Positions 1-7,103 of a stretch of DNA of 21,347 nucleotides are shown piece by piece. Source of the DNA: an uncultured Coriobacteriaceae bacterium (GTDB lineage: Bacteria > Actinomycetota > Coriobacteriia > Coriobacteriales > UMGS124); assembly GCA_900539345.1 (NCBI GenBank), contig UQBS01000053.1:1-21347 (forward strand), read 5' to 3'. Both the position numbers and the translations under genes were made by a program. The notes beneath the pieces were generated by a model. It was not told where the DNA came from, did not search any database, and saw nothing but the letters and a program-made list of their open reading frames with translations. The stretch's first letter is position 1, and every line of letters starts with the position of its first letter.

Positions 1-54
1 GGCCCGACCGGATGACCATGCCCACTTGACGGGGTTCGGGTCATATGAGGAAAG

Positions 55-142
55 CGATGATTACGTCCAATCGGCTTCATCGAACGCGGTTTCTACCTGC
101 GGTGCTACATGGTGAAACGCCGTACGGCCCACTGTTCATCGG
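55..142 (-). repeat. Dispersed 88-bp element, copy 1
   Basis: This stretch aligns with 9106-9193 at roughly 80% identity over the first 76 positions without gaps; a one-base indel follows near the far end. Both copies have the same orientation and both lie just beyond a gene's stop codon. Read on the minus strand, both end in the same peptide, FDEADWT-stop (stop at 61-63 here), with three silent differences in those codons. That pattern suggests the minus frame was once coding. The frame is closed upstream by a stop, so it is not a complete gene here. Positions 1-54 show nothing else I can name. Confidence 0.7.
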
Positions 143-146
143 TTTC

Positions 147-1109
147 CTAGAACATGTTGCGCTCTTTGAACTCCGCCTGAACCGTGCGCAGCATGAGGTC
201 GACGTCGTCCAAACCAAGGTGGCGTTCCTTTTCGGAAGGTTTGAGCGTGCCGCGGCGGCGGGCCCAGTTCTCAAGCGAGGCAGGCGAGGACTCGCGCGGC
301 AGAATGCGCACCTCGGGATCGAGGCGACGGCAGATGTCGCGCGTGTCGATGGGAATGATCTTCCCCGCTTTGCGCGCCTCCGCATACCCGTCGAGATGAA
401 GCATAAACCAGGAATCCTCGAACGCTGCGTTGTGCGCCATGTAGGGATACGTGGTGAGCGCAGCCAAGATCGCCTTCTGCAGCTCCTTGTTCTTGCGGAA
501 GGGCTTCTTGCCCTCAACGTCGGCCCACTCGATATGGTGGATGTCGCTTAAGGGAATGCCCAGCTCCTTGTACATGGCGGGCACGCCGCAATAGGCGACG
601 TAGCCCTCGTCGCAGGTAGTGTCGGGACCCAGGCGCATGACCTGCAAGCCCACGTTGAGGATGTAGCCGCGGTCAGGGTAGCGATCGGTGGTCTCAATGT
701 CGATGCCCACCACGGTGCCCGATACCGGCGCGTTGACATAGGCGCTTGCCAGGTCTTTTGCACCGGCACCGGCTTCGCGCGCCACATCCTCGAAGTTGCG
801 GCGCTGCAGGGCAGCCACGCCGCGCACAAGGTCGGCCTCTGTCAGGCCTCTTGACAGGCTCGTGCCGCGAGTATCGCGCAAGCGCGCAGCGCCGAACTCG
901 TCGCACGTCTCGCGGTTGCGGTCCGCAAGGTCGAGAATCGCCCTGAACGGCAGGGGCTCCGCCCCGGCGGGGGCGTCTTTCCAAGCTGTCAGGAGCAGCG
1001 AGATAGCCTCCTCGTTGCGCTCGCGATCGGCAGTGAGCGTCGCGTCATCGCTAAAGAACCCCGGCAGTGCCAGGGCTGTTGCGTGCTCTATCGCCTGTGC
1101 GAGATTCAA
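147..1109 (-). CDS. DEDDh-family 3'-5' exonuclease
   Basis: A 320-residue protein whose C-terminal two thirds is an RNase T/DnaQ-type exonuclease domain. Visible motifs are ExoI with D137-x-E139-T-T, ExoII HNAAFED with the acidic position at 231/232, and ExoIII with H297-x4-D302, which makes it DEDDh. Such enzymes remove nucleotides from 3' ends of DNA or RNA with two metal ions; the substrate cannot be told. The first 130 residues are a helical region I do not recognise. The start is TTG, chosen because an AAGGAG Shine-Dalgarno lies seven bases upstream and no nearby ATG fits. It lies 42 bases behind the preceding unknown gene on the same strand and is probably cotranscribed with it. It is longer than a minimal DnaQ proofreading subunit and is not a DNA polymerase III alpha fusion. 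Confidence 0.85.
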   Translation of the reverse strand: MNLAQAIEHATALALPGFFSDDATLTADRERNEEAISLLLTAWKDAPAGAEPLPFRAILDLADRNRETCDEFGAARLRDTRGTSLSRGLTEADLVRGVAALQRRNFEDVAREAGAGAKDLASAYVNAPVSGTVVGIDIETTDRYPDRGYILNVGLQVMRLGPDTTCDEGYVAYCGVPAMYKELGIPLSDIHHIEWADVEGKKPFRKNKELQKAILAALTTYPYMAHNAAFEDSWFMLHLDGYAEARKAGKIIPIDTRDICRRLDPEVRILPRESSPASLENWARRRGTLKPSEKERHLGLDDVDLMLRTVQAEFKERNMF

Positions 1110-1151
1110 CGGGAGGCTCCTTCGCGTGCTGACGTGCTGAACTACGTGGCG

Positions 1152-2126
1152 TTACTCGGCGTACAGGGTCGCGATGTCGCAAACCGGCGTGTTGGAAATG
1201 AGGCGGCGTGCGAGGCTCTCCGCAAAACGAGAAGGCAGCTGGGCGGACATGATCTCGCGCGTGAAGCTCTCGTGGCCCATGGAGTGATTCGGGTCGGTGA
1301 GGTCGACGCCAGGCATGTAGATACGGCAGGAGCTGCGCGGGCAGGAGTACTCGCCGGAAGGCTCGTCGCGCACGAAGAGCTGGAGAAGCATCTCGCGCAG
1401 CGGTTCATCGGACCAGTCGAGAATATAGACGTTGGCGATGCCCAGGGCACGGCGGGCGAGCTGCTTGGCCTGCTCGGGAACCTTGCCGTCATAGCCCGTG
1501 GAGAAGAGCACGAGCGGCACCTGGCGGCCGGAGTCAACCAGGGCAGTCGCGAACTGGTCAAACGTGTCGGTGTGCAGCTTGACGGGGGCACCTACCAGGG
1601 GCGTCGTGCCCTTCTTGGCGGTAAAGCCCGGCATGTCGATGAGACCACGGACAAACGAGGGGGCCGCGATGGTATCGGGCAGCTCGGTGTCCTCCTCATC
1701 AAGCGTGCGGCACATGGACTGGATGGAGACACGGCAGGTCTCGGAATCGATACGCTCCAGGCAGACCGTGGTGTGCCAGCGGCGCTCCTCGCGGTTTGCG
1801 TCAGGCTCGTCGTACTCGAGGACCCAAGTCGCAATGGCATCGTCGGCATCGCAGACGCAAGCAGTGGCAAGGGCCGGCCAGCGGTCCTCGTCGTAGTCGC
1901 CGCCGCGATAGTCCTCGGGCATGGCATATTCCCACATCATGGGGAACATGCCGCGGTCCTCAACGTCGTCGATCACAGGGCTGCCGTTGTACATGGACTC
2001 CTTGGACAGCACCCACTCGCACACGCTGGTAGCAGCGCTGGCAAGCGGGTCGCGCAGGGAGCCTTCGGCACGCCTGAGCTCGAAGGACGAGCGATGACGA
2101 AGACGGGCGTTGGGATTGGTGGTCAT
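1152..2126 (-). CDS. Unrecognised 324-residue protein upstream of exonuclease
   Basis: I do not recognise the family. The frame stays open to 2312, but the ATG at 2126 (MTTNPNARLRHR) is preferred because the sequence before it is low-complexity and Arg/Ser-rich. The Shine-Dalgarno is weak. No signal peptide or membrane segment is seen, so it should be cytosolic. The C-terminal half holds a buried strand-like segment (VPLVLFSTGYDG, about 205-216), a second one (IANVYILDW) and then SCRIYMPGVDL followed by an acidic/His stretch. That order looks like a folded alpha/beta domain. The N-terminal half is acidic and rich in Trp and Glu. It precedes the exonuclease by 42 bases, so the two probably form an operon. 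A function in nucleic-acid processing or defence is only a guess from that neighbour. Confidence 0.7.
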   Translation of the reverse strand: MTTNPNARLRHRSSFELRRAEGSLRDPLASAATSVCEWVLSKESMYNGSPVIDDVEDRGMFPMMWEYAMPEDYRGGDYDEDRWPALATACVCDADDAIATWVLEYDEPDANREERRWHTTVCLERIDSETCRVSIQSMCRTLDEEDTELPDTIAAPSFVRGLIDMPGFTAKKGTTPLVGAPVKLHTDTFDQFATALVDSGRQVPLVLFSTGYDGKVPEQAKQLARRALGIANVYILDWSDEPLREMLLQLFVRDEPSGEYSCPRSSCRIYMPGVDLTDPNHSMGHESFTREIMSAQLPSRFAESLARRLISNTPVCDIATLYAE

Positions 2127-2153
2127 GAAAATCAACTCGCTTAAGTTCACCGC

Positions 2154-2170
2154 CGGGCTTCCTTCGCCCG
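2154..2170 (-). other. Leader hairpin before unknown gene
   Basis: CGGGC and GCCCG arms enclose a seven-base loop about 28 bases before the start of the gene at 2126. A TACAAT -10-like box lies at 2188-2193 on the minus strand without a convincing -35. The hairpin could be the end of the argC transcript or a leader structure; there is no T tract. Confidence 0.3.
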
Positions 2171-2274
2171 ACGCAGGATCGAGCGAGATTGTACGACGCA
2201 GACGAAGCGAGCCGAGACCAGACGCACGTACTCGCAAAGAAAGCGGAGACCTGATGCTGGCGGGCGGAGCACGG

Positions 2275-3267
2275 CTACCCGATATTGAGCCCGCAGGACT
2301 CCTCGGCGCCAAGCACGATGTTCATGTTCTGGATGGCGGCGCCCGACGCACCCTTGCCGAGGTTGTCGAAGCGGGCGACCAGGGTCATGCGCTCGTCGTT
2401 GCCCACCACGGCGACCTGCATGTCATCTCGGCCGGAGAAGGCAGCGGCGGACATGAAGCCGCCCTCATCGGCCACGGGCTCGAAGCGGACAAGGCCGCTA
2501 CCAGGAGCGTAGGCGCGCGCATAGGCGTCGGCCACGGCGGCAAGGTCGCAGCCCTGGGAGAGGTCGCGCGAGGTGAGGGGCACGATGACCTCCATACCCG
2601 CATAGTAAGGCGCGATGACGGGGCAGAAGACAGGGGCGTTCTCAAGGCCGCAGACCTTGACCATCTCGGGCAGGTGCTTGTGCGTCTGGCCAAGCGCGTA
2701 GAGGCGCGGGGCCTGAAGAAGACCGTCTTCCGGGATGACTGCGCTGGAAGCAGCACCGTCGACGCCGCTGCCCTCCACGCACGTCGCACCCTGCTCATAC
2801 TGGGCGATCGTCTTTTTGCCGCCGCCGGAATAGCCCGTGAGGGACGTGGCGCTGAGCTGCGCGCCGGCGCGAATGACACCCGAGGCAACGAGGGGCGCGA
2901 CAAGCGCGATGAAGCCGCTCGCGTGGCAGCCGGGGTTGGCAATGCGCTTGGAGGCAGCGATGCGCTCGCGCAGGCCGCCCACCTCGGGAAAGCCGTAGGT
3001 CCAGCCGGGGGCGGTGCGGTGCGCGGTGGAGGTGTCGATGACGACCGTGTTGGGGTTCTCCACGAGCGCGGCCGCCTCGATGGCGGCGGCGTCGGGCAGG
3101 CAGAGGAAGGCGATGTCGGCAGAGTTGAGCGCCTCGGCACGAGCGACAGGGTCTTTGCGCAGCTCATAGGGCACGCTGAGCAGCTCGATGTCGGCGCGGC
3201 CCGCGAGCCTGTCGTGGATGCGCAGACCGGTAGTGCCCGCCTCGCCGTCGATGAAGACCTTCGTCAT
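2275..3267 (-). CDS. argC: N-acetyl-gamma-glutamyl-phosphate reductase (type 2)
   Basis: ArgC reduces N-acetylglutamyl phosphate to the semialdehyde with NADPH, the third step of arginine synthesis from glutamate, in the cytosol. The 330-residue product starts MTKVFIDGEAGTTGLRI, with the glycine-rich nucleotide-binding turn at residues 8-14. The catalytic cysteine is C114 in ANPGCHASGF, and TGYSGGGKK follows at 144-152. The N-terminal form IDGEAGTTGL and overall pattern match the shorter type 2 ArgC group rather than the E. coli type. The open frame continues upstream to 3375, but the ATG at 3267 carries a GGAAGGA Shine-Dalgarno seven bases upstream and matches the family's start. No argJ, argB or argD lies beside it in this window, so the pathway genes must be elsewhere, unlike the common argCJBD cluster. 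Confidence 0.93.
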   Translation of the reverse strand: MTKVFIDGEAGTTGLRIHDRLAGRADIELLSVPYELRKDPVARAEALNSADIAFLCLPDAAAIEAAALVENPNTVVIDTSTAHRTAPGWTYGFPEVGGLRERIAASKRIANPGCHASGFIALVAPLVASGVIRAGAQLSATSLTGYSGGGKKTIAQYEQGATCVEGSGVDGAASSAVIPEDGLLQAPRLYALGQTHKHLPEMVKVCGLENAPVFCPVIAPYYAGMEVIVPLTSRDLSQGCDLAAVADAYARAYAPGSGLVRFEPVADEGGFMSAAAFSGRDDMQVAVVGNDERMTLVARFDNLGKGASGAAIQNMNIVLGAEESCGLNIG

Positions 3268-3328
3268 GTGCCTGTCCTTCCCGCTTTGGACGCACGCTGA
3301 TGAGCGCGCATGTTTGTTGGGGTGGAAG

Positions 3329-3337
3329 TGTATACCA
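3329..3337 (-). promoter_or_regulatory. Putative extended -10 promoter for argC
   Basis: The minus strand reads TGG-TATACA here, an extended -10 form, about 60 bases before the argC ATG. No good -35 accompanies it, as is usual for extended -10 promoters. I could not find a convincing ARG-box palindrome beside it. Confidence 0.35.
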
Positions 3338-3533
3338 AACAGGCGCAATGACCAGGCATATCGGTCAAAGCACATATCACACGGCAGACGGGATTGGGAT
3401 ACAACAAAACAACGGCCGATAACCTCAAAACACCAGCAACGGCACAGGCCAAACTCAGAGAACCGACCGCGCGGCGCTCAAAGTTAAGCTCGTATGGCCT
3501 GTGAACCGACATGCATGGCGGCGGGATGATTCA

Positions 3534-3549
3534 GGGAGCTACCGCTCCC
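3534..3549 (-). terminator. Hairpin at the end of the MocR gene
   Basis: GGGAGC and GCTCCC pair perfectly around a TACC loop, and the loop plus arm contain the TAG stop of the regulator gene. No T run follows, so if it terminates transcription it is not a classic intrinsic terminator; it may instead protect the 3' end. Confidence 0.35.
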
Positions 3550-5209
3550 CTAGGACGTCTTGGACCGCTTGCGCGATTGCGTCTGCGGCGGGACGCGCCT
3601 GGTTGGGGGCGAGGCCTGCGAAGTTCATAACGTACGTGCCGTCGTGGCCGGGTGCCAGTGCCTGACCGGAAGCGCAGAACGCGGACAGCGGCGACAGGAC
3701 AACGCCGCGAGCGCGCGCCGCTTGCAGAAAGTCCTCGGTGGGGGCGGGCACATCCACATGCATGAGGAAGTGAAGGCCCGCCTCGGTTGCCTCAGTTTGG
3801 ATGCGGTCGGCAACAGGACAGCTACGCAACGCATCTACCAGCTCGTTTTTGAGAGATCGGTAATAGGAGCGCGTGCGCGCGACATGTCGCTCATACTCGC
3901 CCGTGGAAATGAAGCGCGCCAGGGCAAGCTGCTCGGTGGCCGACACCGTGGAGGAATAGAAACCAAGTTTTTCCTGGTAAGCATCCGCAAGCGACAGGGG
4001 CAAAACCATATACGCAATGCGGAAGGACGAACCCAGGCTCTTGGCAAACGTGTTGGTGTAGATGACACACGAGGAGGCGTCCACGCTCATGAGTGCCGGG
4101 ATGGGGCGCCCTGAAAGACGGAACTCGCAGTCGTAATCATCTTCGACGATGTAGCGCCCGGGCTGCTCGCTTGCCCAGGCAAGAAGCTCATAGCGACGCG
4201 CGACCGACGTGACCAAACCCGTGGGGAACTGGTGCGAGGGCATGATGTGGGCGACGTTTACCCCGCTTGCCCGCAGGTGGGGCATGCTGATGCCACCGTC
4301 GTCAAGCGGGACATAGGCGAGCTTGGCATCGTTTGCTCGATAGATGCTCGCAAGGCGCGAGTATCCCGGCGTTTCAACCGCATAGCCGCACTCGCGACCA
4401 AGCAGCTGCACAATGAGGTTATCGAGCACCTGAGATCCCGCCGCAACAACAATCTGCTCCGGGCTCACCTGCATGCCTCGGAAAGAGTGCAGGTACTCGG
4501 CCAGTTGAACGCGAAGGGCCAGGGCACCCTGAGCGCACGTGTCGCCAAGCAGCGACTGCTCAGACTCGCGGCTCAAAACCTCGCGGACCGTTTTGGCCCA
4601 GCTGGAAAAGGGAAAGCGATTGAGCGGGAGCGAGCCCGAGGAGAAATCGGCGATGAGAGGAGCACGGTCGGAGGAGTCGGCACTGGGGTGCATCGCTGCG
4701 CCCAGCTGCCTTGCGTAATCCGGTCGGTCGGGTTCGGCAAGATGGACCGCATGGGCGAAGTCGGCGGGCACGTCTGAGTGTGTCAGCGGATTTGGCTCGG
4801 CAGACCAACCTGCATGCGCGAGACATCCAGAACCAGCAGGTCTGCCTGCCTGCGCAAGCGAATTACATTCGGCAGGCTTGGCTATGTGCATGAGCGAGCA
4901 AGAATCAGTGGGCTGGTTTGCAGGCACAGAGAAGTCGGGTCTTTGCCCCAGATGTGTAGGCCTAACTTCCAGGTCGCATGCGTAATAGCCGCGACGAGCC
5001 TCGGCGCGAACGTAGCCCTCGGCCACAAGCTGGGAATACGCGCCTTCGACCGTGATGAGGCTCACGCCGAGATGCTTGGCAAGGGCACGCTTGGAAGGAA
5101 GACGACGACCGGCAGGGATGGACCCATTCTCTATATCCGCGCGAATGCAGAGATACAGATATTCATATAGGCTCTCGTCACCGCGCTGAGAAAGGTCATA
5201 GGTCAGCAT
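3539..5209 (-). CDS. MocR/PdxR-family GntR-aminotransferase regulator
   Basis: A transcription regulator with an N-terminal GntR winged helix (about residues 10-78, with PSKRALAKHLGVSLITVEGAY as recognition region) fused to a fold-type I aminotransferase domain (about 185-556). The PLP site is visible: K390 in NTFAKSLGSSFRIAY should form the Schiff base, and EDDYDCEF (356-363) supplies the ring-binding aspartate. Family members sense PLP or an amino-acid adduct and control vitamin B6, GABA, taurine or transport genes. At 556 residues it is longer than the usual 450-500. The excess is a linker of six degenerate 12-residue repeats (residues 99-170). The next gene upstream lies 27 bases away on the same strand, so no divergent target gene marks its regulon. 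The Shine-Dalgarno is only a G-run about 12 bases upstream. Confidence 0.9.
   Translation of the reverse strand: MLTYDLSQRGDESLYEYLYLCIRADIENGSIPAGRRLPSKRALAKHLGVSLITVEGAYSQLVAEGYVRAEARRGYYACDLEVRPTHLGQRPDFSVPANQPTDSCSLMHIAKPAECNSLAQAGRPAGSGCLAHAGWSAEPNPLTHSDVPADFAHAVHLAEPDRPDYARQLGAAMHPSADSSDRAPLIADFSSGSLPLNRFPFSSWAKTVREVLSRESEQSLLGDTCAQGALALRVQLAEYLHSFRGMQVSPEQIVVAAGSQVLDNLIVQLLGRECGYAVETPGYSRLASIYRANDAKLAYVPLDDGGISMPHLRASGVNVAHIMPSHQFPTGLVTSVARRYELLAWASEQPGRYIVEDDYDCEFRLSGRPIPALMSVDASSCVIYTNTFAKSLGSSFRIAYMVLPLSLADAYQEKLGFYSSTVSATEQLALARFISTGEYERHVARTRSYYRSLKNELVDALRSCPVADRIQTEATEAGLHFLMHVDVPAPTEDFLQAARARGVVLSPLSAFCASGQALAPGHDGTYVMNFAGLAPNQARPAADAIAQAVQDVLGER
4700..4915 (-). repeat. Six 36-bp degenerate repeats encoding the MocR linker
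   Basis: The linker between the DNA-binding and PLP domains reads as six units of 12 residues: QPTDSCSLMHIA, KPAECNSLAQAG, RPAGSGCLAHAG, WSAEPNPLTHSD, VPADFAHAVHLA and EPDRPDYARQLG. The shared frame is x-P-A-(E/D)-x-x-x-L-x-H-A-x. The units decay towards the last one. Confidence 0.7.
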
Positions 5210-5236
5210 CGCTGGCTTCGCCCCCTTTTTTGCGGA

Positions 5237-6010
5237 CTATTCGTCAGCCTTGGCCGCTGAAGCGATGAGATCGCGCACGACCTCCGAGGCGATGATGAGG
5301 CCCGCCACGCTGGGCACGAACGAGACCGAACCCGGAACCGCACGAGGATTGAGATGCGCAAGCGAGGACCCCGGAGGGCAGACGCTCCCCTTTTCGCAGG
5401 CAGACGCACCGTCGGATATCTCAACGGAAGGCTCGCGCGAGTACACGCACTTAAGCGAGGCAATATTACGACGGCGCAGCTCGCGGCGCATGACACGCGC
5501 CAGACGGCACACGGAGGTGTCGTAGACGTCGGCCACTTCAAGCTTGGTAGGATCGAGCTTGTTACCTGCGCCCATGCAAGAGATAACAGGTGTGCCCGCT
5601 TCTTTGGCCGCCACGATAATGTCAAGTTTGGCGGCGACCGTGTCCACCGCGTCGACAACGTAGTCGTACGCGGAGAAGTCAAACTCACCGCGCGTCTGCG
5701 GCAAGTAAAAGCAGCAGTGCTTGACAACGTGGCAATCAGGGTTGATGGAGGAGATACGCTCGGCCATCACGTCCACCTTGTAGCGGTCGATCGTGTCCCA
5801 CGTGGCGATAATTTGACGATTGATGTTGGTAACGGAAACCGTGTCGTTATCCACGATGTCGATAGCGCCCACGCCGCAGCGAGCGAGCGCCTCTACGACA
5901 TAGCCGCCCACGCCGCCCACGCCAAAGACGCACACACGGCTCCCGCGGAGCGCCTCCACACCGTCATCGCCGAGAAGAAGTCTCGTACGAGAGAATTGGT
6001 CGAGCAGCAT
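5237..6010 (-). CDS. tcdA: tRNA threonylcarbamoyladenosine dehydratase
   Basis: TcdA (CsdL/YgdL) is an E1-like enzyme that uses ATP to cyclise t6A to ct6A at position 37 of ANN-decoding tRNAs. The 257-residue product has the adenylate-binding glycine loop GVGGVGG (30-36), the DNDTVSVTNINRQ stretch (54-66) with the conserved N/R pair typical of ThiF/MoeB/UBA folds, and a VDAVDTVAAK segment. Cysteines C145, C168 and C188 lie in the C-terminal half. The frame opens at a TTG at 6022, but its bases overlap the TTTGGAGG Shine-Dalgarno, so the ATG at 6010 is the better start. The gene ends 27 bases before the MocR gene and may be cotranscribed with it. ThiF-like sulfur-carrier activation is the alternative reading, but no ThiS or MoaD partner is nearby. 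Confidence 0.88.
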   Translation of the reverse strand: MLLDQFSRTRLLLGDDGVEALRGSRVCVFGVGGVGGYVVEALARCGVGAIDIVDNDTVSVTNINRQIIATWDTIDRYKVDVMAERISSINPDCHVVKHCCFYLPQTRGEFDFSAYDYVVDAVDTVAAKLDIIVAAKEAGTPVISCMGAGNKLDPTKLEVADVYDTSVCRLARVMRRELRRRNIASLKCVYSREPSVEISDGASACEKGSVCPPGSSLAHLNPRAVPGSVSFVPSVAGLIIASEVVRDLIASAAKADE

Positions 6011-6033
6011 GCGGGCCTCCAAACAATGCGCGC

Positions 6034-6039
6034 CTTATA
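6034..6039 (-). promoter_or_regulatory. Putative -10 box for tcdA
   Basis: The minus strand reads TATAAG 24 bases before the tcdA ATG, preceded by a T-rich stretch but no clear -35 hexamer. If used, the leader would be very short and consist mostly of the Shine-Dalgarno. Confidence 0.3.
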
Positions 6040-6156
6040 CCTGCGAAAAACTACCAAAAAGAGCGCGGCCATGATAGCGCAGCCGAGCAGTGCAATCGCC
6101 GAAGGCCCACACGTGCATGAGAAATGGGCAGGATGGGAGAGAAAATTCGCCCCCGC

Positions 6157-6468
6157 CTAGTTGAACTTCACGGCCGTGCCGTAGGCAATCATCTCGATGG
6201 TGCCGGGCTGGATGGAGCCGCTGTCGAAGCGCATCGCGAGAATCGCGTCGGCGCCGAGGCTCTGAGCCTGCTCAATCATGCGGTCCTCTGCGACCTGGCG
6301 GGCCTCGTCGGTCATCTGGGTGTACGACTTAATCTCGCCACCGACGACGCTCTTGACGCTGGCCATCATGTCACGGCCGATGTTCTTGGACGTGACGATG
6401 TTGCCGCGCACAAGACCCAGAATCTCAAAGCTCTTGCCAGGGACGTTGTCTGCAGTGGAAACAATCAT
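6157..6468 (-). CDS. YbjQ-family (UPF0145) protein
   Basis: A 103-residue protein of the YbjQ/DUF74 family, whose biochemical role is not established; structures show small oligomeric alpha/beta assemblies. The family features are all here: an opening MIVSTADNVPGKSFEILGLV, the VTSKNIGRD segment, a central GGEIKSYTQMTDEAR helix region, and the closing LGADAILAMRFDS and GTAVKF. The length is normal for the family and no signal peptide or membrane span is present. An AAAGGGG Shine-Dalgarno stands about seven bases before the ATG. It is transcribed divergently from the small gene at 6560, and a perfect TATAAT lies 41 bases before its start. Confidence 0.9.
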   Translation of the reverse strand: MIVSTADNVPGKSFEILGLVRGNIVTSKNIGRDMMASVKSVVGGEIKSYTQMTDEARQVAEDRMIEQAQSLGADAILAMRFDSGSIQPGTIEMIAYGTAVKFN

Positions 6469-6487
6469 GGGGGAACCCCTTTCTTGA

Positions 6488-6517
6488 TTGGGACATGGCG
6501 TGATTCTAGATTATACT
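6488..6517 (+). promoter_or_regulatory. Promoter for the 6560 gene
   Basis: TTGGGA at 6488-6493 and TATACT at 6512-6517 are 18 bases apart, a good sigma-70-type pair. Transcription would begin near 6524, about 36 bases before the gene. Confidence 0.5.
6510..6515 (-). promoter_or_regulatory. -10 box for the YbjQ gene, overlapping the divergent promoter
   Basis: The minus strand reads a perfect TATAAT here, sharing four bases with the plus-strand TATACT. The -35 region is poor. Because the two -10 boxes overlap, polymerase can occupy only one direction at a time. Confidence 0.45.
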
Positions 6518-6559
6518 AGCCGTAGCTGCGCGATCTTTTGTCACACGGAGGTGTGCCCT

Positions 6560-6829
6560 ATGATGTGGAAGTACATCGCACTTGCAGATGACACCCAGAT
6601 TGCCTATTCGGAGACACAGAAGGACGGGACGGTCATCGTCACCGCAGAGCGTCCCGTCGACATGGGCTTTGACTTTGCCCGCTGTCTTCTTCCGTCATAC
6701 CAATGGTCGGACGCGACTGGCTTCAGCGCCGACGAGATGCGCGAACTCGACGCCATCGTGCACGATAACGCGCCCCTTATCTTTGAGCTTGCTGACCAGC
6801 GTGCCGACGAGAAGACCAAGGCTGCCTGA
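6560..6829 (+). CDS. Unrecognised 89-residue protein coupled to DUF4160 gene
   Basis: I do not recognise a named family. The product starts MMWKYIALADDTQIAYSETQ, reads as a beta-rich first half followed by a helical acidic C-terminal half, and has no membrane segment. The ATG at 6560 was chosen because GGAGG sits eight bases upstream; the frame opens further left without a ribosome site. Its stop overlaps the next start as TGATG, so the two are translationally coupled. DUF4160 proteins are often encoded beside a small DUF2442 partner, and this gene sits where that partner would be, but its sequence does not show the usual DUF2442 pattern. A toxin-antitoxin-like pair is possible but unproven. 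Confidence 0.7.
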   Translation: MMWKYIALADDTQIAYSETQKDGTVIVTAERPVDMGFDFARCLLPSYQWSDATGFSADEMRELDAIVHDNAPLIFELADQRADEKTKAA

Positions 6830-7103
6830 TGCCGAAGATCCTTACCGTTGGGCAGTACATCCTTTTCTTCTGGTCTCACGAGAACGGCGAGCCCGTTCAC
6901 ATTCATGTTGCCGTCAAGCGAACTTGCGAGAACGCAACGAAATTCTGGCTCACAGCAAACGGCGGCTTTCTGCTAACAACAACAGCGCCATCCCCGATAA
7001 GGACCTGCGCTTTATAGCCAAGGTCGTCAGACTCAACCACCGCTACATCTGCAAGAAATGGGCAGAGACGTTTGGCGAGGACTCGCTTTCGTTTTACGAG
7101 TAG
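6829..7103 (+). pseudogene. DUF4160-family gene, frameshifted
   Basis: The first frame reads MPKILTVGQYILFFWSHENG, then EPVHIHVAVKR and ATKFWLTANGG, the typical DUF4160 opening with its P-H-I-H-V core. It then runs into an unrelated tail and stops at 7017. The family's second half, NNNSAIPDKDLRFIAKVV followed by a helix and WAETFGEDSLSFYE, continues in another frame from about 6975 to the stop at 7103. Joining the two at the CTA-AAC point (6973-6977) gives a normal-length protein of about 91 residues. This fits one lost base. A -1 ribosomal shift would give the same join, but no slippery heptamer is seen. A sequencing error is also possible. Function of the family is unknown. Confidence 0.7.

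Noticed and set aside
45..551. Plus-strand frame of 168 codons
   Set aside because: It lies opposite the exonuclease gene, has no Shine-Dalgarno and matches nothing; the minus-strand gene has clear catalytic motifs.
3268..3538. ARG-box operator or riboswitch upstream of argC
   Set aside because: I looked for paired AT-rich ARG boxes and structured leader motifs and saw none that were convincing; only an extended -10 is listed.
6973..6980. Programmed -1 frameshift in the DUF4160 gene
   Set aside because: A -1 shift would restore the frame, but no X-XXY-YYZ slippery site or downstream pseudoknot is evident; one lost base is simpler.
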